A DNA stretch of 64,000 bases, from positions 62,001 through 126,000 of the forward strand of contig JACKHS010000009.1 in assembly GCA_020638875.1 (NCBI GenBank), read 5' to 3'. Numbering within the stretch: position 1 is the stretch's first letter; every line of letters starts with the position of its first letter. The position numbers and the translations under genes were made by a program. This DNA comes from Planctomycetota bacterium. GTDB taxonomy: Bacteria; Planctomycetota; UBA1135; GCA-002686595. Positions 1 through 8,537 of the stretch are shown piece by piece. The notes below the pieces were generated by a model. That model did not search any database. It was not told where the DNA came from and saw only the letters and a list, made by a program, of their open reading frames with translations.

Positions 1-1020
1 GCGTACGCGCGGCTCTGCGGCTGGCCTGCGGTCGTCACCGGCTCCCACGAACCGCGCAGCTTGCCCTTCTGCACCTGCGCCTCGAGCAGCGCGGCCTTGT
101 GCGCGCGGTTCCAGGTGTTCCAGGCCTTGCCGCCGAGCTGGAAGCAGGCGTACGTGCCGTGGAACCACGCCTGCAGGTCGGTCGCGTCGGGCGCGTACGC
201 GACCTCGCCCGCCGCGAGCGCCTCGCCGCGCGTCGCGAGCTGCGCCATGTCGCCGCGGCCGACGAAGATCGCGCTCATCAGCGCCGCCGCCTTGCCGGCC
301 TCGCTCTTCGCGTTCGCGTCGAGCCAGGCCGAGAGCTCGGTCGCCGCGACCGCGTCGACCGCGAGGCCCGTCTCGCGCGCGGTGAGCAGCGCGAAGCAGC
401 CCCAGGCCGCGGTGACCTCCGCGGCCTCGCCCTCGCCGTCCCACGCGGCGCCCTCCGCGCGCGTCGCGGCGAGGTGCTCGGCGGCCTTGCGCGCGCGCGG
501 CTCGAGCAGCGGCGAGCGCGTGAAGAACGCCGCCTCGCACAGCGCGAGCGTCGCGACCGCGTGCCCGAGCGTGCCGGACGCGTCGCCCTCGAGCGCGATG
601 CGGCCGTCCGCGTCCATCTGCTTCGTCAACCAGGCGACGCCCTTCGCGACCGCCGCCTTGTGCGGGCCCTCGACCGGCGTGCTGCCGTCGCCGAGCAGCG
701 CGGCGAGCGCGAGGCCGGTCGTCAGCACGCGCTGGTCCGCGCCCCACGAGCCGTCCTCGGCCTGGTCCTTCGCGAGCCACTCGAGCGCGCGCTCGAGCGG
801 CTCCTCCGTGTCCTTGCCGCCGGAGGCCCGCACGTTGCGCTTGCCGCCGAAGCGCCCGCCGTACGCGCCGCGGTCGCCGCCGCCGATGCCGACCGCGGGG
901 CCGTCGACCTTCGGCTTCTCCTTCGGAGCCTCCTGCAGCGCGGCGGCGCGCGGCGCGGCGGCGAGCAGGGCGACGGACAGGGCGAGGAACAGTGCGGCGA
1001 TTCGAGCGAGGCGTTGCATG
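1..1020 (-). CDS. Secreted prenyltransferase/squalene-cyclase-repeat protein, 3' end missing
   Basis: The minus strand is open from an ATG at 1020 to the window edge (340 codons, no stop), so the C-terminus is missing. Residues 1-28 form a signal peptide (MQRLARIAALFLALSVALLA, then an AAA-type cleavage region ending in LQ). A Gly-rich linker follows, then a helical repeat region with a QW-like segment (LAKDQAEDGSWG, about residue 86) and recurring Ala/Leu helices. This resembles the alpha/alpha-toroid repeats of prenyltransferase and squalene-oxidase-type proteins, which are common as secreted proteins of unknown role in planctomycetes. I see no acidic cyclase motif in the visible part, so an enzymatic role is not claimed. 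The gene is divergent from the one at 1144. Confidence 0.75.
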
Positions 1021-1128
1021 GCTGCGAGGGTAGGGAGGGCCGGCGCGCCTGTCGAACGTCGGCGTCGCGCGGGGTCGTGAGGCCGTGCTGGGGCCCGCGG
1101 GCGGTGAGTCGGACGCTCCCTCGCCTGG

Positions 1129-1134
1129 TACCCT
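1129..1134 (+). promoter_or_regulatory. Candidate -10 box (TACCCT) for the gene at 1144
   Basis: TACCCT fits a TANNNT -10 element and lies 9 nt before the ATG, leaving almost no 5' leader. It belongs to a recurring set in this window, and no Shine-Dalgarno sequence lies between it and the start. Confidence 0.4.
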
Positions 1135-1143
1135 CTCCGCGCG

Positions 1144-2619
1144 ATGACCCGGCCCAACGGCACCTCTCGCGCGGCTCGCCCGCTCCTCGTCATCGCGACG
1201 GTCTGCGCGTTGCTGATCGCGACGGCGATCGTCGCGCTCACGACCTACGTCGCCCGCGTGCGCGACGGTCGCGAGGCGGCGCTCGCGGCGATCCGCGCCT
1301 CCGGCGCGCCGGTGTCCGTCGAGGAGCTCGTGGCGGAGCTCCCGCGCGGGGATCCGCGGACGATGGACTGGGCGCTCGCCTTCGAGGAGCTCCCCGATCC
1401 CGCTTGGCTGGGGCGTGCGCCGGAGGAGGGCCAGTCCGTCGAGGCGTTCCTGGCGGAGGCGCGCGAGGCCGGTGCTTCGGCGCAGGACGAGGCGCTGCTG
1501 CGGGAGTGGCTCGAGTGCCTCGACGCCGAGCCCGAGGCGATGGACCTCGCGCGCTTCTGGGACGAGGACGACCAGACCCTTCGCCGCGACCTGCCGAGCC
1601 CGGCGGACGTCACGCCCTGCCAGATCGCGGCGATCCGGAACGCGGCGTGGCTCTCGCCGCAGCTCCTCGAGCACGCGCGGCTCGCGGAGCACCTGGGGCC
1701 GGTGGACGCCCGCGGAGAGCTCGAGCGGATGCTGGCGCAGGTGCCGGAGGGCGAGCTCGACGAGCTCTTCCCGAGATCGACGAACGGACAGCTCGGAGCC
1801 GTCCGGTGCCTCTCGAACGCCGCCGTGATCGCGAGCCTCGAGCGCCGTCCGGACGAAGCGCTCCACCTCCTGGAGCTCGCCTTCCACGCCGCCGGGCTGT
1901 GGCGCGGTCAGCCCAGGCTCATCGAGCACCTGAAGTACGTCGTGGCGGTCGGGGTCGCCGGCGAGGGGCTGGAGCGAATCCTCGCCGACCTCCCCGAGGA
2001 CGCGGGCCTGTCGAGGATCGAGGCGTTCTACGAGGCCTTCGATCCGCGCGCGGAGCTGCGTCAGGCGCTCGTGGGGGAGCGCGCGATCTTCGATCGGGTC
2101 TTCCAGAAGCTGCGCGACGGCGAGATTCCGTTGGAGGAGCTCGGCGGACGGGCGCCCGGCCGCGCCTTCGGGTCGTCCTTGGCCGACCTCGTGGTCGACG
2201 TGAACCAGGCCGCCTACCTCGAGCTGATGGAGCTGGCCCTGGCCGAGTGCGCGAAGCCGCGCTTCGATCCGACGAGGCAGGCCGATGCGCGCGTGCAGGA
2301 GCGACTCGAGGCGACCTGGACCTCCAGCCTCGTGTCGGCCTTCGTCCCGAAGATCGGCAACGCGCACGCCGAGGCGCTGTACGGCGAGGTCCATCGCGAC
2401 TTCGCTCTGGCCGCGCTCCGAGCGCACCGCGACGGCCTCGCGGCCGCGCGGGCCGAGCTCACGGCGCGCCTCGATCCCTTCTCGGGCGCCCCGTACCGCA
2501 CGCGCGTCGACCCCGACGGCACCCTCGTGCTGTGGTCGGTCGGAGAGGACGGCGAGGACGAGGGCGGGCAGCTCGAGTCGTCCGACGACGTCGTCTGGCG
2601 CTACCGCCCGCGGAGGTGA
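1144..2619 (+). CDS. Membrane-anchored protein of unknown function
   Basis: A 491-residue protein with one N-terminal membrane segment (about residues 14-36, PLLVIATVCALLIATAIVAL) followed by a long acidic, helix-rich domain with many E-E-L and R-A-E segments. It is most likely a signal-anchor protein with its bulk outside the cytoplasm. I recognise no catalytic motif. The start is chosen because a TACCCT box lies just upstream and the hydrophobic segment begins soon after the Met. It converges on the gene ending at 2743, and a strong hairpin separates the two. Confidence 0.7.
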   Translation: MTRPNGTSRAARPLLVIATVCALLIATAIVALTTYVARVRDGREAALAAIRASGAPVSVEELVAELPRGDPRTMDWALAFEELPDPAWLGRAPEEGQSVEAFLAEAREAGASAQDEALLREWLECLDAEPEAMDLARFWDEDDQTLRRDLPSPADVTPCQIAAIRNAAWLSPQLLEHARLAEHLGPVDARGELERMLAQVPEGELDELFPRSTNGQLGAVRCLSNAAVIASLERRPDEALHLLELAFHAAGLWRGQPRLIEHLKYVVAVGVAGEGLERILADLPEDAGLSRIEAFYEAFDPRAELRQALVGERAIFDRVFQKLRDGEIPLEELGGRAPGRAFGSSLADLVVDVNQAAYLELMELALAECAKPRFDPTRQADARVQERLEATWTSSLVSAFVPKIGNAHAEALYGEVHRDFALAALRAHRDGLAAARAELTARLDPFSGAPYRTRVDPDGTLVLWSVGEDGEDEGGQLESSDDVVWRYRPRR

Positions 2620-2688
2620 CCGCGCCGGGGAGCCGCCTCGCGCGCGGCGCCGAAGGCAGCGCGTCGCGGACGCGCGCGCTCGAAACGA

Positions 2689-2725
2689 GCGAGGGCCGGC
2701 GCTCGTGTCGAACGCCGGCCCTCGC
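2689..2725. terminator. Bidirectional hairpin between convergent genes
   Basis: GCGAGGGCCGGCG (2689-2701) pairs perfectly with 2713-2725 across an 11-nt loop. It sits between the stops of the plus gene at 2619 and the minus gene at 2743. There is no U-tract on either side, as at the other gene-end hairpins in this window. Confidence 0.65.
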
Positions 2726-2742
2726 GTGAGAGGGGCGAGCTC

Positions 2743-4983
2743 TCAGAGCCCGATCGTGAACTGCACCGCGTCCGAGAGGCCGGTGGCGCTCGCCGCCGCC
2801 GGGTCGCGGAACCAGTGCTGCGCGTAGACCGTCGCGCCGGGCACGAGGCCGGGGTCGACGCCGCTCTGGATGCGCGCGTTGAAGTCGAGCGAGAACGTGC
2901 CGGTGCAGTTCGCGCCCGCGGCGCCGCCCGAGTTCTGGACACCCGTGCGCACCAGGATCGGCGCGACGCAGCGCGTGCCGTCCTGGAAGGGCACGAAGGC
3001 CGGCGCGTAGCCGTAGAACAGGATGCCGTTCTGGTGGCTGACGACCTGCGCGCAGCCGACGAGGAAGGGCTGGGCCGAGGTCGCGCTCGGCGTGCCCTGC
3101 CACGTCGTGGTCGGCGTGCAGCCCTGGCTCGAGACCTTGCCGGTGCAGTAGCTCGCCGGGTCGCTCGCGACGGGCAGGAAGAAGACCGGGTTGGTGTAGG
3201 CGGTCTTGCTGCCCGACTCGCTGTACGCGCGGTACCACGAGCGCGCGCCGGTCTCGAGCGCATCGGCGCACGCGAAGGTGCCCGCGCCGGTGAGCGGCCC
3301 GCTGGTGCAGAGCACGCTCTCCGCGCCGTCGCCCACGCGGCCCTTGAAGATCGTGATGACGCCCGTGTCGGCGCCGAAGTCGTAGTGCACGCGCGGGGTG
3401 AGCGCCGCGGCCGGCGCGCCGGCGGGCACCGGGTGCATGGCGCCCATCGGCACGGCCGCGCCGCCGAGCCCGACCTCCATCACGAGGCTGTGCGCGTTGG
3501 AGACGTAGTTGCGGCCCGCGCGCAGCGCCGCGTGCACGTTGGCGATCGTGAAGGGCTGATCCGCGAGCAGCACGTGGTTCGCGCCGAACGCGAAGGCGTC
3601 GTCGTGCGTGTCGCTGCCCGAGTAGGCGTAGAGCAGGCGGCCGCCGAGCAGCCAGTCGACCCAGCGCGCGACGTGGCCGCCCTGGCCGCTCTGCGTCGCG
3701 CCGTTCCAGATCTCGACGCCGTGCGCGGCGTTCGCCTCGATGCCCTGCGTCGCGTCGCGGCTGTTCCAGCCGAACGACGAGCCGTCGGGGTGGTTGATGA
3801 TCGGGTAGCCGCCCTGCGCGCGCACGGCCGCGATCGTCTGCGGGAAGGGGTCGAGCACGTCGCTGAAGAGGCCGTCGCAGAAGCCCAGCAGCCCGTCGCC
3901 GCCGGCCGCGATGCGCGTCGTGATCTCGTGCGCGCCCATGTGGTTCGCGGAGGTCGTCCACAGGCACAGCGCGTCGCCGAGGTCGCTGCCGATCTGCGGC
4001 CCGCTCTCGTCGCTGGAGACCTCCATGTCGCTCATCACGAGGAAGCTCGCGTCCGTCGCCGCCGCGCACTCGGCCTGCATGGCCTGGAACTCGGACGTGC
4101 TGTTGACGCAGTAGCTGTGGTCGGTGGCGGTGTACCAGTCGTAGCCGAGCGCCTGGTACTGGCCCTTGAGCTGCGCGTAGCTGAACGCGCCCGAGGTCTG
4201 CAGCGACTCGGCCGTGCAGTTGCTCGAGGGCGAGCACGCGCCGGCGGCCTCGCCGTGGCAGGAGTGCACGTGCAGGTCGCCCGCGTGCACCGTCACCGAC
4301 GTGCCCAGGGCCGCGAGCGCGCCGGGCGCGAGCGGGCGGAAGGGCGCCAGCTTGGTGATCGTGCGCGGGAGCACGGTCGTGCGCGGCGCGCCGGCGGGCG
4401 TGCGCCAGGCGAGGCGCAGCTCGAGCCGTGCCTGAGTGCCCTCGGGCGCGTCGGCGAAGAAGAGCTGGTCGTAGGCCAGCGGGAAGTCGAGCTGCACGAA
4501 GGGCTGCGGCGCGCCGCCGAGGTACTCCGCGGCCAGCGCCTGCCAGCGCGCGTCGATCTCGCGCCGCGCCTCGAAGACCGCGTCGCCGGCGAACTCGGGC
4601 GCGTCGGCGGGCGCGAAGTAGCGCCGCTCGCGGTGGAGCTCGGTCAGCTCCTGCGGCAGGCGCTCGACGAGCGCGTTGACCTCGCCGTAGCGCGGGTCGC
4701 CGGGCAGCGCGCGCGCGAGGTCGGCGGCGTACAGCACGTCGCCGCCGGCCGTGACCTCGAAGCGCTCGAGCACCGCCGGCGCCTCGTCGGCGACGGGGTT
4801 GTAGACCAGGAGGGCCACCTCGGCCGTGCGCGGCTCGCGCACGTCGGTGGGGACGAAGGGCACCAGCACGAGCTCGGCCTCCGGCGCCGCGGCCTGGGTG
4901 CGCCGCGCGTTGACGACGGCGAAGCCCAGGAGCAGGGCGGCGGGGACGAGCAGGACGCTACGCGAACGGCGCGAGGGGCTCAT
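2743..4983 (-). CDS. Secreted PHP/DUF3604-like metallo-phosphoesterase-type protein with planctomycete C-terminal module
   Basis: A 746-residue protein. Residues 1-25 are a signal peptide or anchor (SVLLVPAALLLGFAVVNA). In the middle, GDLHVHSCHGEA and then DWYTATDHS, with later His and Asp residues, match the metal-binding signature of PHP and DUF3604-type domains, which cleave phosphoesters or act as envelope proteins of unknown substrate. The last ~130 residues form the Cys-containing module shared with five other proteins here; it ends in AQHWFRDP...GLSDAVQFTIGL. The gene lies 12 nt downstream of the one ending at 4996 and is probably cotranscribed with it. Substrate unknown; the PHP assignment is good, true enzymatic activity less certain. 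Confidence 0.8.
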   Translation of the reverse strand: MSPSRRSRSVLLVPAALLLGFAVVNARRTQAAAPEAELVLVPFVPTDVREPRTAEVALLVYNPVADEAPAVLERFEVTAGGDVLYAADLARALPGDPRYGEVNALVERLPQELTELHRERRYFAPADAPEFAGDAVFEARREIDARWQALAAEYLGGAPQPFVQLDFPLAYDQLFFADAPEGTQARLELRLAWRTPAGAPRTTVLPRTITKLAPFRPLAPGALAALGTSVTVHAGDLHVHSCHGEAAGACSPSSNCTAESLQTSGAFSYAQLKGQYQALGYDWYTATDHSYCVNSTSEFQAMQAECAAATDASFLVMSDMEVSSDESGPQIGSDLGDALCLWTTSANHMGAHEITTRIAAGGDGLLGFCDGLFSDVLDPFPQTIAAVRAQGGYPIINHPDGSSFGWNSRDATQGIEANAAHGVEIWNGATQSGQGGHVARWVDWLLGGRLLYAYSGSDTHDDAFAFGANHVLLADQPFTIANVHAALRAGRNYVSNAHSLVMEVGLGGAAVPMGAMHPVPAGAPAAALTPRVHYDFGADTGVITIFKGRVGDGAESVLCTSGPLTGAGTFACADALETGARSWYRAYSESGSKTAYTNPVFFLPVASDPASYCTGKVSSQGCTPTTTWQGTPSATSAQPFLVGCAQVVSHQNGILFYGYAPAFVPFQDGTRCVAPILVRTGVQNSGGAAGANCTGTFSLDFNARIQSGVDPGLVPGATVYAQHWFRDPAAASATGLSDAVQFTIGL

Positions 4984-4995
4984 GGTCGGCGCGGA

Positions 4996-6030
4996 TCAGG
5001 GGCAGAAGAAGACGGAGACGCCGTCGCTCAGGTTGAAGGCCGCGCCGCCGCCGGCGGGGTCGCGGTACCAGCACTGGAAGTTCCACGTCTCGCCCGCGGC
5101 GATCGCGTGCGAGAGCGTGTTGTGGTCCAGCGGGCGCGTGTAGGTGCCGCTCGGACCGGAGTTCGTCAGCGGCAGGCGGAAGGTGCCGATGCCGCCCGCG
5201 CCGACGCAGCGCACGCCGTTGCCGAAGGGCGCCGAGATCTGGTTGGGGCCGTAGTAGAAGATGCCCCACTGGTTCGCCGGCGCGCCGGTGCCGATCAGCA
5301 CGAGGTCGTTCGCGGTGATGCTCGTGCTGCCGGTCGTCGAGGCGAGCACGCCCGCGCCCACGCTGTTCGGCGAGGTGGTGCAGTAGGTCGAGACCGGCGG
5401 GCAGGTGAACTTCGCGACGGTCGTGCCGACCAGGTTGAACGTGCCGCTGATGTTGCTCGTCGGGTCGGTGAACGCGAAGTTCGTGTTCATCGGCGACGTC
5501 ATCGTGAGCACGCCGCCGCTCGCCGTGATCGTGCCGTTCGTCACCGAGGGCGGGCCGACCGTGCCGGCGAGGTTCGTCACCGTCGGGCTGCCGGTCAGCG
5601 GCGTGACCGTGAGCGTGCCCGTGAGCACGACCAGCGTCGTCGTGCACGCGAAGGTGCCGCTCGGCGAGCAGACGAACGGCGTCGAGGTCATCGTGAACGA
5701 CATGCCCGTGATGTCGACCTGCGCCAGCGGCGGCAGGAAGATCAGCGGGTTGGGGATCACGCCCGACAGGTCAGGGATCACCAGCGCGTTCGCGCCCAGC
5801 CACTGGCCGCCGGCGACCGGGTTGCCGCCCGCGTCGAGGTGTTGCGTCAGCGTGCCGGCGAGCTGGAAGGTCGTGTTCGGGTTGCCCTGCAGCGCGCCCA
5901 GGTCCGTCGTGCCGCTCCACTGGAAGTTCGAGCTCGACTGCTGGATCTGGAACACGAAGTCCTGCGCGGCGGCGCTGCCGGCGAGGGCCACGAGGGCGGC
6001 GAGGAGGCGGGGGAGTCGAAGGGCGCGCAT
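4996..6030 (-). CDS. Secreted protein with planctomycete C-terminal WYRDP module
   Basis: A 344-residue protein starting at the ATG at 6030. An in-frame ATG 15 codons earlier would place charged residues before the signal peptide, so it is rejected. The signal peptide is MRALRLPRLLAALVALAGSAAA, cleaved before QDF. The mature part is rich in Thr, Ser, Val and Gly, with repeated beta-strand-like TLTVTPLTG segments typical of an extracellular beta protein. The C-terminus has GNGVRCVGAGGIGTFRLP, then NFQCWYRDP and FNLSDGVSVFFCP, the module shared with five other proteins in this window. No enzyme motif was seen. It leads a likely two-gene unit with the PHP-like gene. Confidence 0.75.
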   Translation of the reverse strand: MRALRLPRLLAALVALAGSAAAQDFVFQIQQSSSNFQWSGTTDLGALQGNPNTTFQLAGTLTQHLDAGGNPVAGGQWLGANALVIPDLSGVIPNPLIFLPPLAQVDITGMSFTMTSTPFVCSPSGTFACTTTLVVLTGTLTVTPLTGSPTVTNLAGTVGPPSVTNGTITASGGVLTMTSPMNTNFAFTDPTSNISGTFNLVGTTVAKFTCPPVSTYCTTSPNSVGAGVLASTTGSTSITANDLVLIGTGAPANQWGIFYYGPNQISAPFGNGVRCVGAGGIGTFRLPLTNSGPSGTYTRPLDHNTLSHAIAAGETWNFQCWYRDPAGGGAAFNLSDGVSVFFCP

Positions 6031-6142
6031 GAGCTCGGGGTCAGGGGTCTGGTGGGTTCGACCGGAGCGCCTCACGGTAGCAGCGCGCTCGCGATCGCGG
6101 GAGCCCCGCGCGCGCGGGCTTCCGGCGCGGTCGCGCAGCCTC

Positions 6143-6148
6143 TACGCT
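6143..6148 (+). promoter_or_regulatory. Candidate -10 box (TACGCT) for the gene at 6157
   Basis: TACGCT lies 8 nt before the ATG, which would give a leaderless or near-leaderless mRNA. Same arrangement as at 1129, 18923 and 52692. Confidence 0.4.
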
Positions 6149-6156
6149 GGGCGCGC

Positions 6157-6936
6157 ATGTCCGTCCGCCCTCGGTTCCTCCTCGCGTGCTGCGCGCCGCT
6201 CCTGTGCTTGGCCTGCCGCAGCGCCCCGGAGGCACCACGTGCGGCGTGGGAGCCGACGCGCGCCGGCACCTTCGGCGTGGGGGCCAAGCTCGGCCTCGCC
6301 ACCGGCTACGAGGTCGACTCGGTCGTCGCGATCGACGACGCGAACTTCGGCGAGCCGTCGGGCGTGCACGGCGAGATGAAGGGCAAGTTCGGCCTGGGCC
6401 TCGCCGCCGAGTACTGGGCGATCGACGACCTCGCCGTGTTCGCCGGCGCGGAGGTGCGGCTGTTCGAGCCCGACCTCGGCTCCGACCTCATCTCCTTCGG
6501 CGACATCGACCAGCTCGAGCTGTTCCTCGGCACGCGCTGGCTGCTGCCCTGCGGCTGGCGCGCGCGGCGCCTGCGGCCCTTCGTGCACGCCAAGCTCGCG
6601 TACATCCCCGGCGTCGACTTCGACATGACGACGACGCTGCCCTTCCCCGACCCGCTGAACGACGCGGTGCTCGTCTCGCCGTATCGCGGGAGCGGCTACT
6701 GGTCGCTCGGCGGGGGACTCGGGCTCGCGTACCAGCTCGACGAGCACTGGTACGCGTACCTCTCGGTGATCTACGAGTGGGCGTTGACCGAGTCGAAGGC
6801 CTACGGCGTGCCGACGACCTTGCAGGAGACGACGGGCAACGCCTTCGTCGACAACATCATGAACTCGCTGAGCTACGACATCACGATCGACCCGCAGGGC
6901 TGGATCGGGTTCGCGGGCGTCAGCTACGGGTTCTGA
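6157..6936 (+). CDS. Outer-membrane beta-barrel-like lipoprotein
   Basis: A 259-residue protein with a lipoprotein signal (MSVRPRFLLACCAPLLCLAC, lipobox LCLAC). The mature part alternates aromatic and polar strands: VGAKLGLATGYEVDS, FGLGLAAEYWAIDDLAVFAGAEVRLF, SLGGGLGLAYQLDEHWYAYLSVIYEW. It ends in IGFAGVSYGF, a C-terminal Phe as in many outer-membrane barrels. Function unknown; likely a surface or outer-membrane barrel. A much longer open frame covers the same stop but its upstream part is antisense to real genes, so the start is placed at the lipoprotein Met. The 3' end overlaps the convergent PAP2 gene by 13 nt. Confidence 0.75.
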   Translation: MSVRPRFLLACCAPLLCLACRSAPEAPRAAWEPTRAGTFGVGAKLGLATGYEVDSVVAIDDANFGEPSGVHGEMKGKFGLGLAAEYWAIDDLAVFAGAEVRLFEPDLGSDLISFGDIDQLELFLGTRWLLPCGWRARRLRPFVHAKLAYIPGVDFDMTTTLPFPDPLNDAVLVSPYRGSGYWSLGGGLGLAYQLDEHWYAYLSVIYEWALTESKAYGVPTTLQETTGNAFVDNIMNSLSYDITIDPQGWIGFAGVSYGF

Positions 6937-7655
6937 GCGCGCAGCGCCGCGAGGCGCGGCGCGAGGTACAGCCGCCAGGCCGCCGCGCCGAGCAACGCGC
7001 CGGTCCACACGTCGAGCGCGTGGTGCTGCTTGGTGGCGAGGATGCTCCACAGGAGCGCGATCCACGCCGGCCACCACAGCTCGGCCAGCACGCGCCGCCC
7101 GCGGGCGCGCAGGAACGCGCGCGACGTGAGCGCGAGCACCAGGCTCAGCGAGACGTGCAGACTCGGCCAGCCGTTGTAGGGCGCGTCGATCGCGTAGAGC
7201 GTCTCGTAGGCGCGCGCCCACGCGCCGCTCGCGCCCGCAAGCCGCGCCTCCATCTCGCCGCGCGAGAAGAGGTACGTCGGCGCGGCGAGGAAGGCGGCGA
7301 AGCTCACGAGCGCGAGCCCGACCTGCGTCTGCACGTTCGCGAGCAGCCCCGCGCGCCCCGCGTCGTCACGCGGCGCGCTCCACACCGCGAGCGGGAAGTA
7401 CAGGTAGAGCGTCGAGTAGACCCAGAAGGCCCAGGGCGTCGGCCCGAACCACGTGTCGGCCACGGTGCGCGTGTCGCCGATCGAGACGGCGCGCGCCTCG
7501 GCGAGCCGCAGCACCACGAGGTAGCCGCCGCCGACGACGACCAGCGACGTCACGATCGAGCCGAGCCCGACGGCCAGGCCGCCGAGCGCCGCGCGCCGCC
7601 GCCACAGCGGACGCCAGAGCGGCCAGAGGCCGGCGGGGGGATCGTCGCGCGACAC
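6924..7655 (-). CDS. PAP2/AUR1-type integral membrane phosphatase or phosphotransferase
   Basis: A 243-residue polytopic protein with five or six membrane segments. The motif GWPSLHVSLSL followed by SILATKQHHALDVWTG matches the second and third catalytic motifs (PSLH and H-x3-D) of the PAP2 superfamily, in particular the AUR1/inositolphosphotransferase-type branch acting on lipid phosphates at the membrane. The GTG start at 7655 is inferred: it is the first start that excludes overlap with the divergent sigma gene, and a TACCCT box lies 7 nt before it. The frame stays open much further upstream, but that part is antisense to the sigma factor. Substrate unknown. Confidence 0.8.
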   Translation of the reverse strand: MSRDDPPAGLWPLWRPLWRRRAALGGLAVGLGSIVTSLVVVGGGYLVVLRLAEARAVSIGDTRTVADTWFGPTPWAFWVYSTLYLYFPLAVWSAPRDDAGRAGLLANVQTQVGLALVSFAAFLAAPTYLFSRGEMEARLAGASGAWARAYETLYAIDAPYNGWPSLHVSLSLVLALTSRAFLRARGRRVLAELWWPAWIALLWSILATKQHHALDVWTGALLGAAAWRLYLAPRLAALRAQNP

Positions 7656-7662
7656 GGCGCGG

Positions 7663-7672
7663 AGGGTAGAGT
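7663..7672. promoter_or_regulatory. Overlapping divergent -10 boxes
   Basis: The 10-nt sequence AGGGTAGAGT reads TAGAGT on the plus strand (22 nt before the sigma factor ATG) and TACCCT on the minus strand (7 nt before the PAP2 GTG). The two candidate -10 elements share the TA dinucleotide, so the two promoters should exclude each other. Confidence 0.4.
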
Positions 7673-7694
7673 CTGCGAGCCGCCGCCGCACGCC

Positions 7695-8417
7695 ATGAGC
7701 GACCCGACCCCGCGCCCCTTCCTGACCACGCGCTGGTCCCTCGTGCGCGCCGCGCGCGGCGAGGGCGAGGACGCGCGGCGCAGCCTGGGCGAGCTGTGCG
7801 AGGCGTACTGGTACCCGCTCTACGCGTACCTGCGCCGGCACGGCGAAGCGCACGCCGCGGCGCAGGACGCGGTGCAGGGCTACCTCGCCGCGGTGCTCGA
7901 GCGCGGCGACCTCGCGCGCCTCGAGCCCGAGCTCGGCCGCTTCCGCGGGTGGCTGCTCGCCGGCCTGCGGAACTACGCGTCGAAGCAGCGCGCGCACGAC
8001 CGCGCGCAGAAGCGCGGCGGCGGGCGCGTGGTGCTCGCGGTCGACTGGGAGGACGGGCGCGCGCGCTTCGGCGGCGGGCCGGCGTCGACGCGCACGCCGG
8101 AGCAGGAATTCGACCGCGCGTGGGCGCTCGCCGCGCTCGCTCGTGCGCGCGCGCGCGTCGCGGCGGACTACGCCGAGCGCGGCAAGGCCGAGCTGTTCGC
8201 GGCGCTCGAGCCCGAGCTCGACCCGGGCGCGCCCGGCCGCGACCGTGCCGAACTCGCCCGCGCGCTCGACCTGCGCGAGGGCGCGCTCAAGGTCGCCGTG
8301 CACCGCCTGCGCCAGCGCTTCGGCGCGGCCCTGCGCGCCGAGGTCGCCGAGACGTTGAGCGCGGACCGCGACGTCGACGACGAGCTGGCCGAGCTGATGC
8401 GCGCGCTGGGCGCCTGA
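7695..8417 (+). CDS. ECF-type RNA polymerase sigma factor
   Basis: A 240-residue protein. Residues ~5-105 look like sigma region 2 (FLTTRWSLVRAARG, then RFRGWLLAGLRNYASKQRAHDRAQ). The C-terminal ~60 residues carry a region 4 helix-turn-helix (ALDLREGALKVAVHRLRQRFGAALR). A long, Ala/Arg-rich linker separates them, as in the planctomycete-specific ECF groups. No anti-sigma gene is adjacent, and this group is often linked instead to Ser/Thr kinases. A kinase gene lies about 4 kb away, but that link is only suggestive. Start ATG follows a TAGAGT box by 22 nt. Confidence 0.85.
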   Translation: MSDPTPRPFLTTRWSLVRAARGEGEDARRSLGELCEAYWYPLYAYLRRHGEAHAAAQDAVQGYLAAVLERGDLARLEPELGRFRGWLLAGLRNYASKQRAHDRAQKRGGGRVVLAVDWEDGRARFGGGPASTRTPEQEFDRAWALAALARARARVAADYAERGKAELFAALEPELDPGAPGRDRAELARALDLREGALKVAVHRLRQRFGAALRAEVAETLSADRDVDDELAELMRALGA

Positions 8418-8462
8418 GCGGGCCGCGCGCCGCTTTCGCGAGCGAGCGGCGCGCGTCCGGGC

Positions 8463-8468
8463 TACCTT
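8463..8468 (+). promoter_or_regulatory. Candidate -10 box (TACCTT) for the gene at 8538
   Basis: TACCTT is the only TA-containing hexamer of this form between the sigma factor stop and the ATG at 8538. It predicts a leader of roughly 60 nt. Confidence 0.3.
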
Positions 8469-8537
8469 CGCCGTGTCGGCGGCTCGCGCCGGCGCGTTCG
8501 CACCCCGACCCCGGGCCGCGCCCGAGGAGCACCTCGC

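Noticed and set aside
2815..6936. A 1373-codon plus-strand frame covering two minus-strand genes
   Set aside because: Its upstream part is an Arg/Ala-rich antisense shadow. Only the portion from the lipoprotein Met at 6157 looks like a protein.
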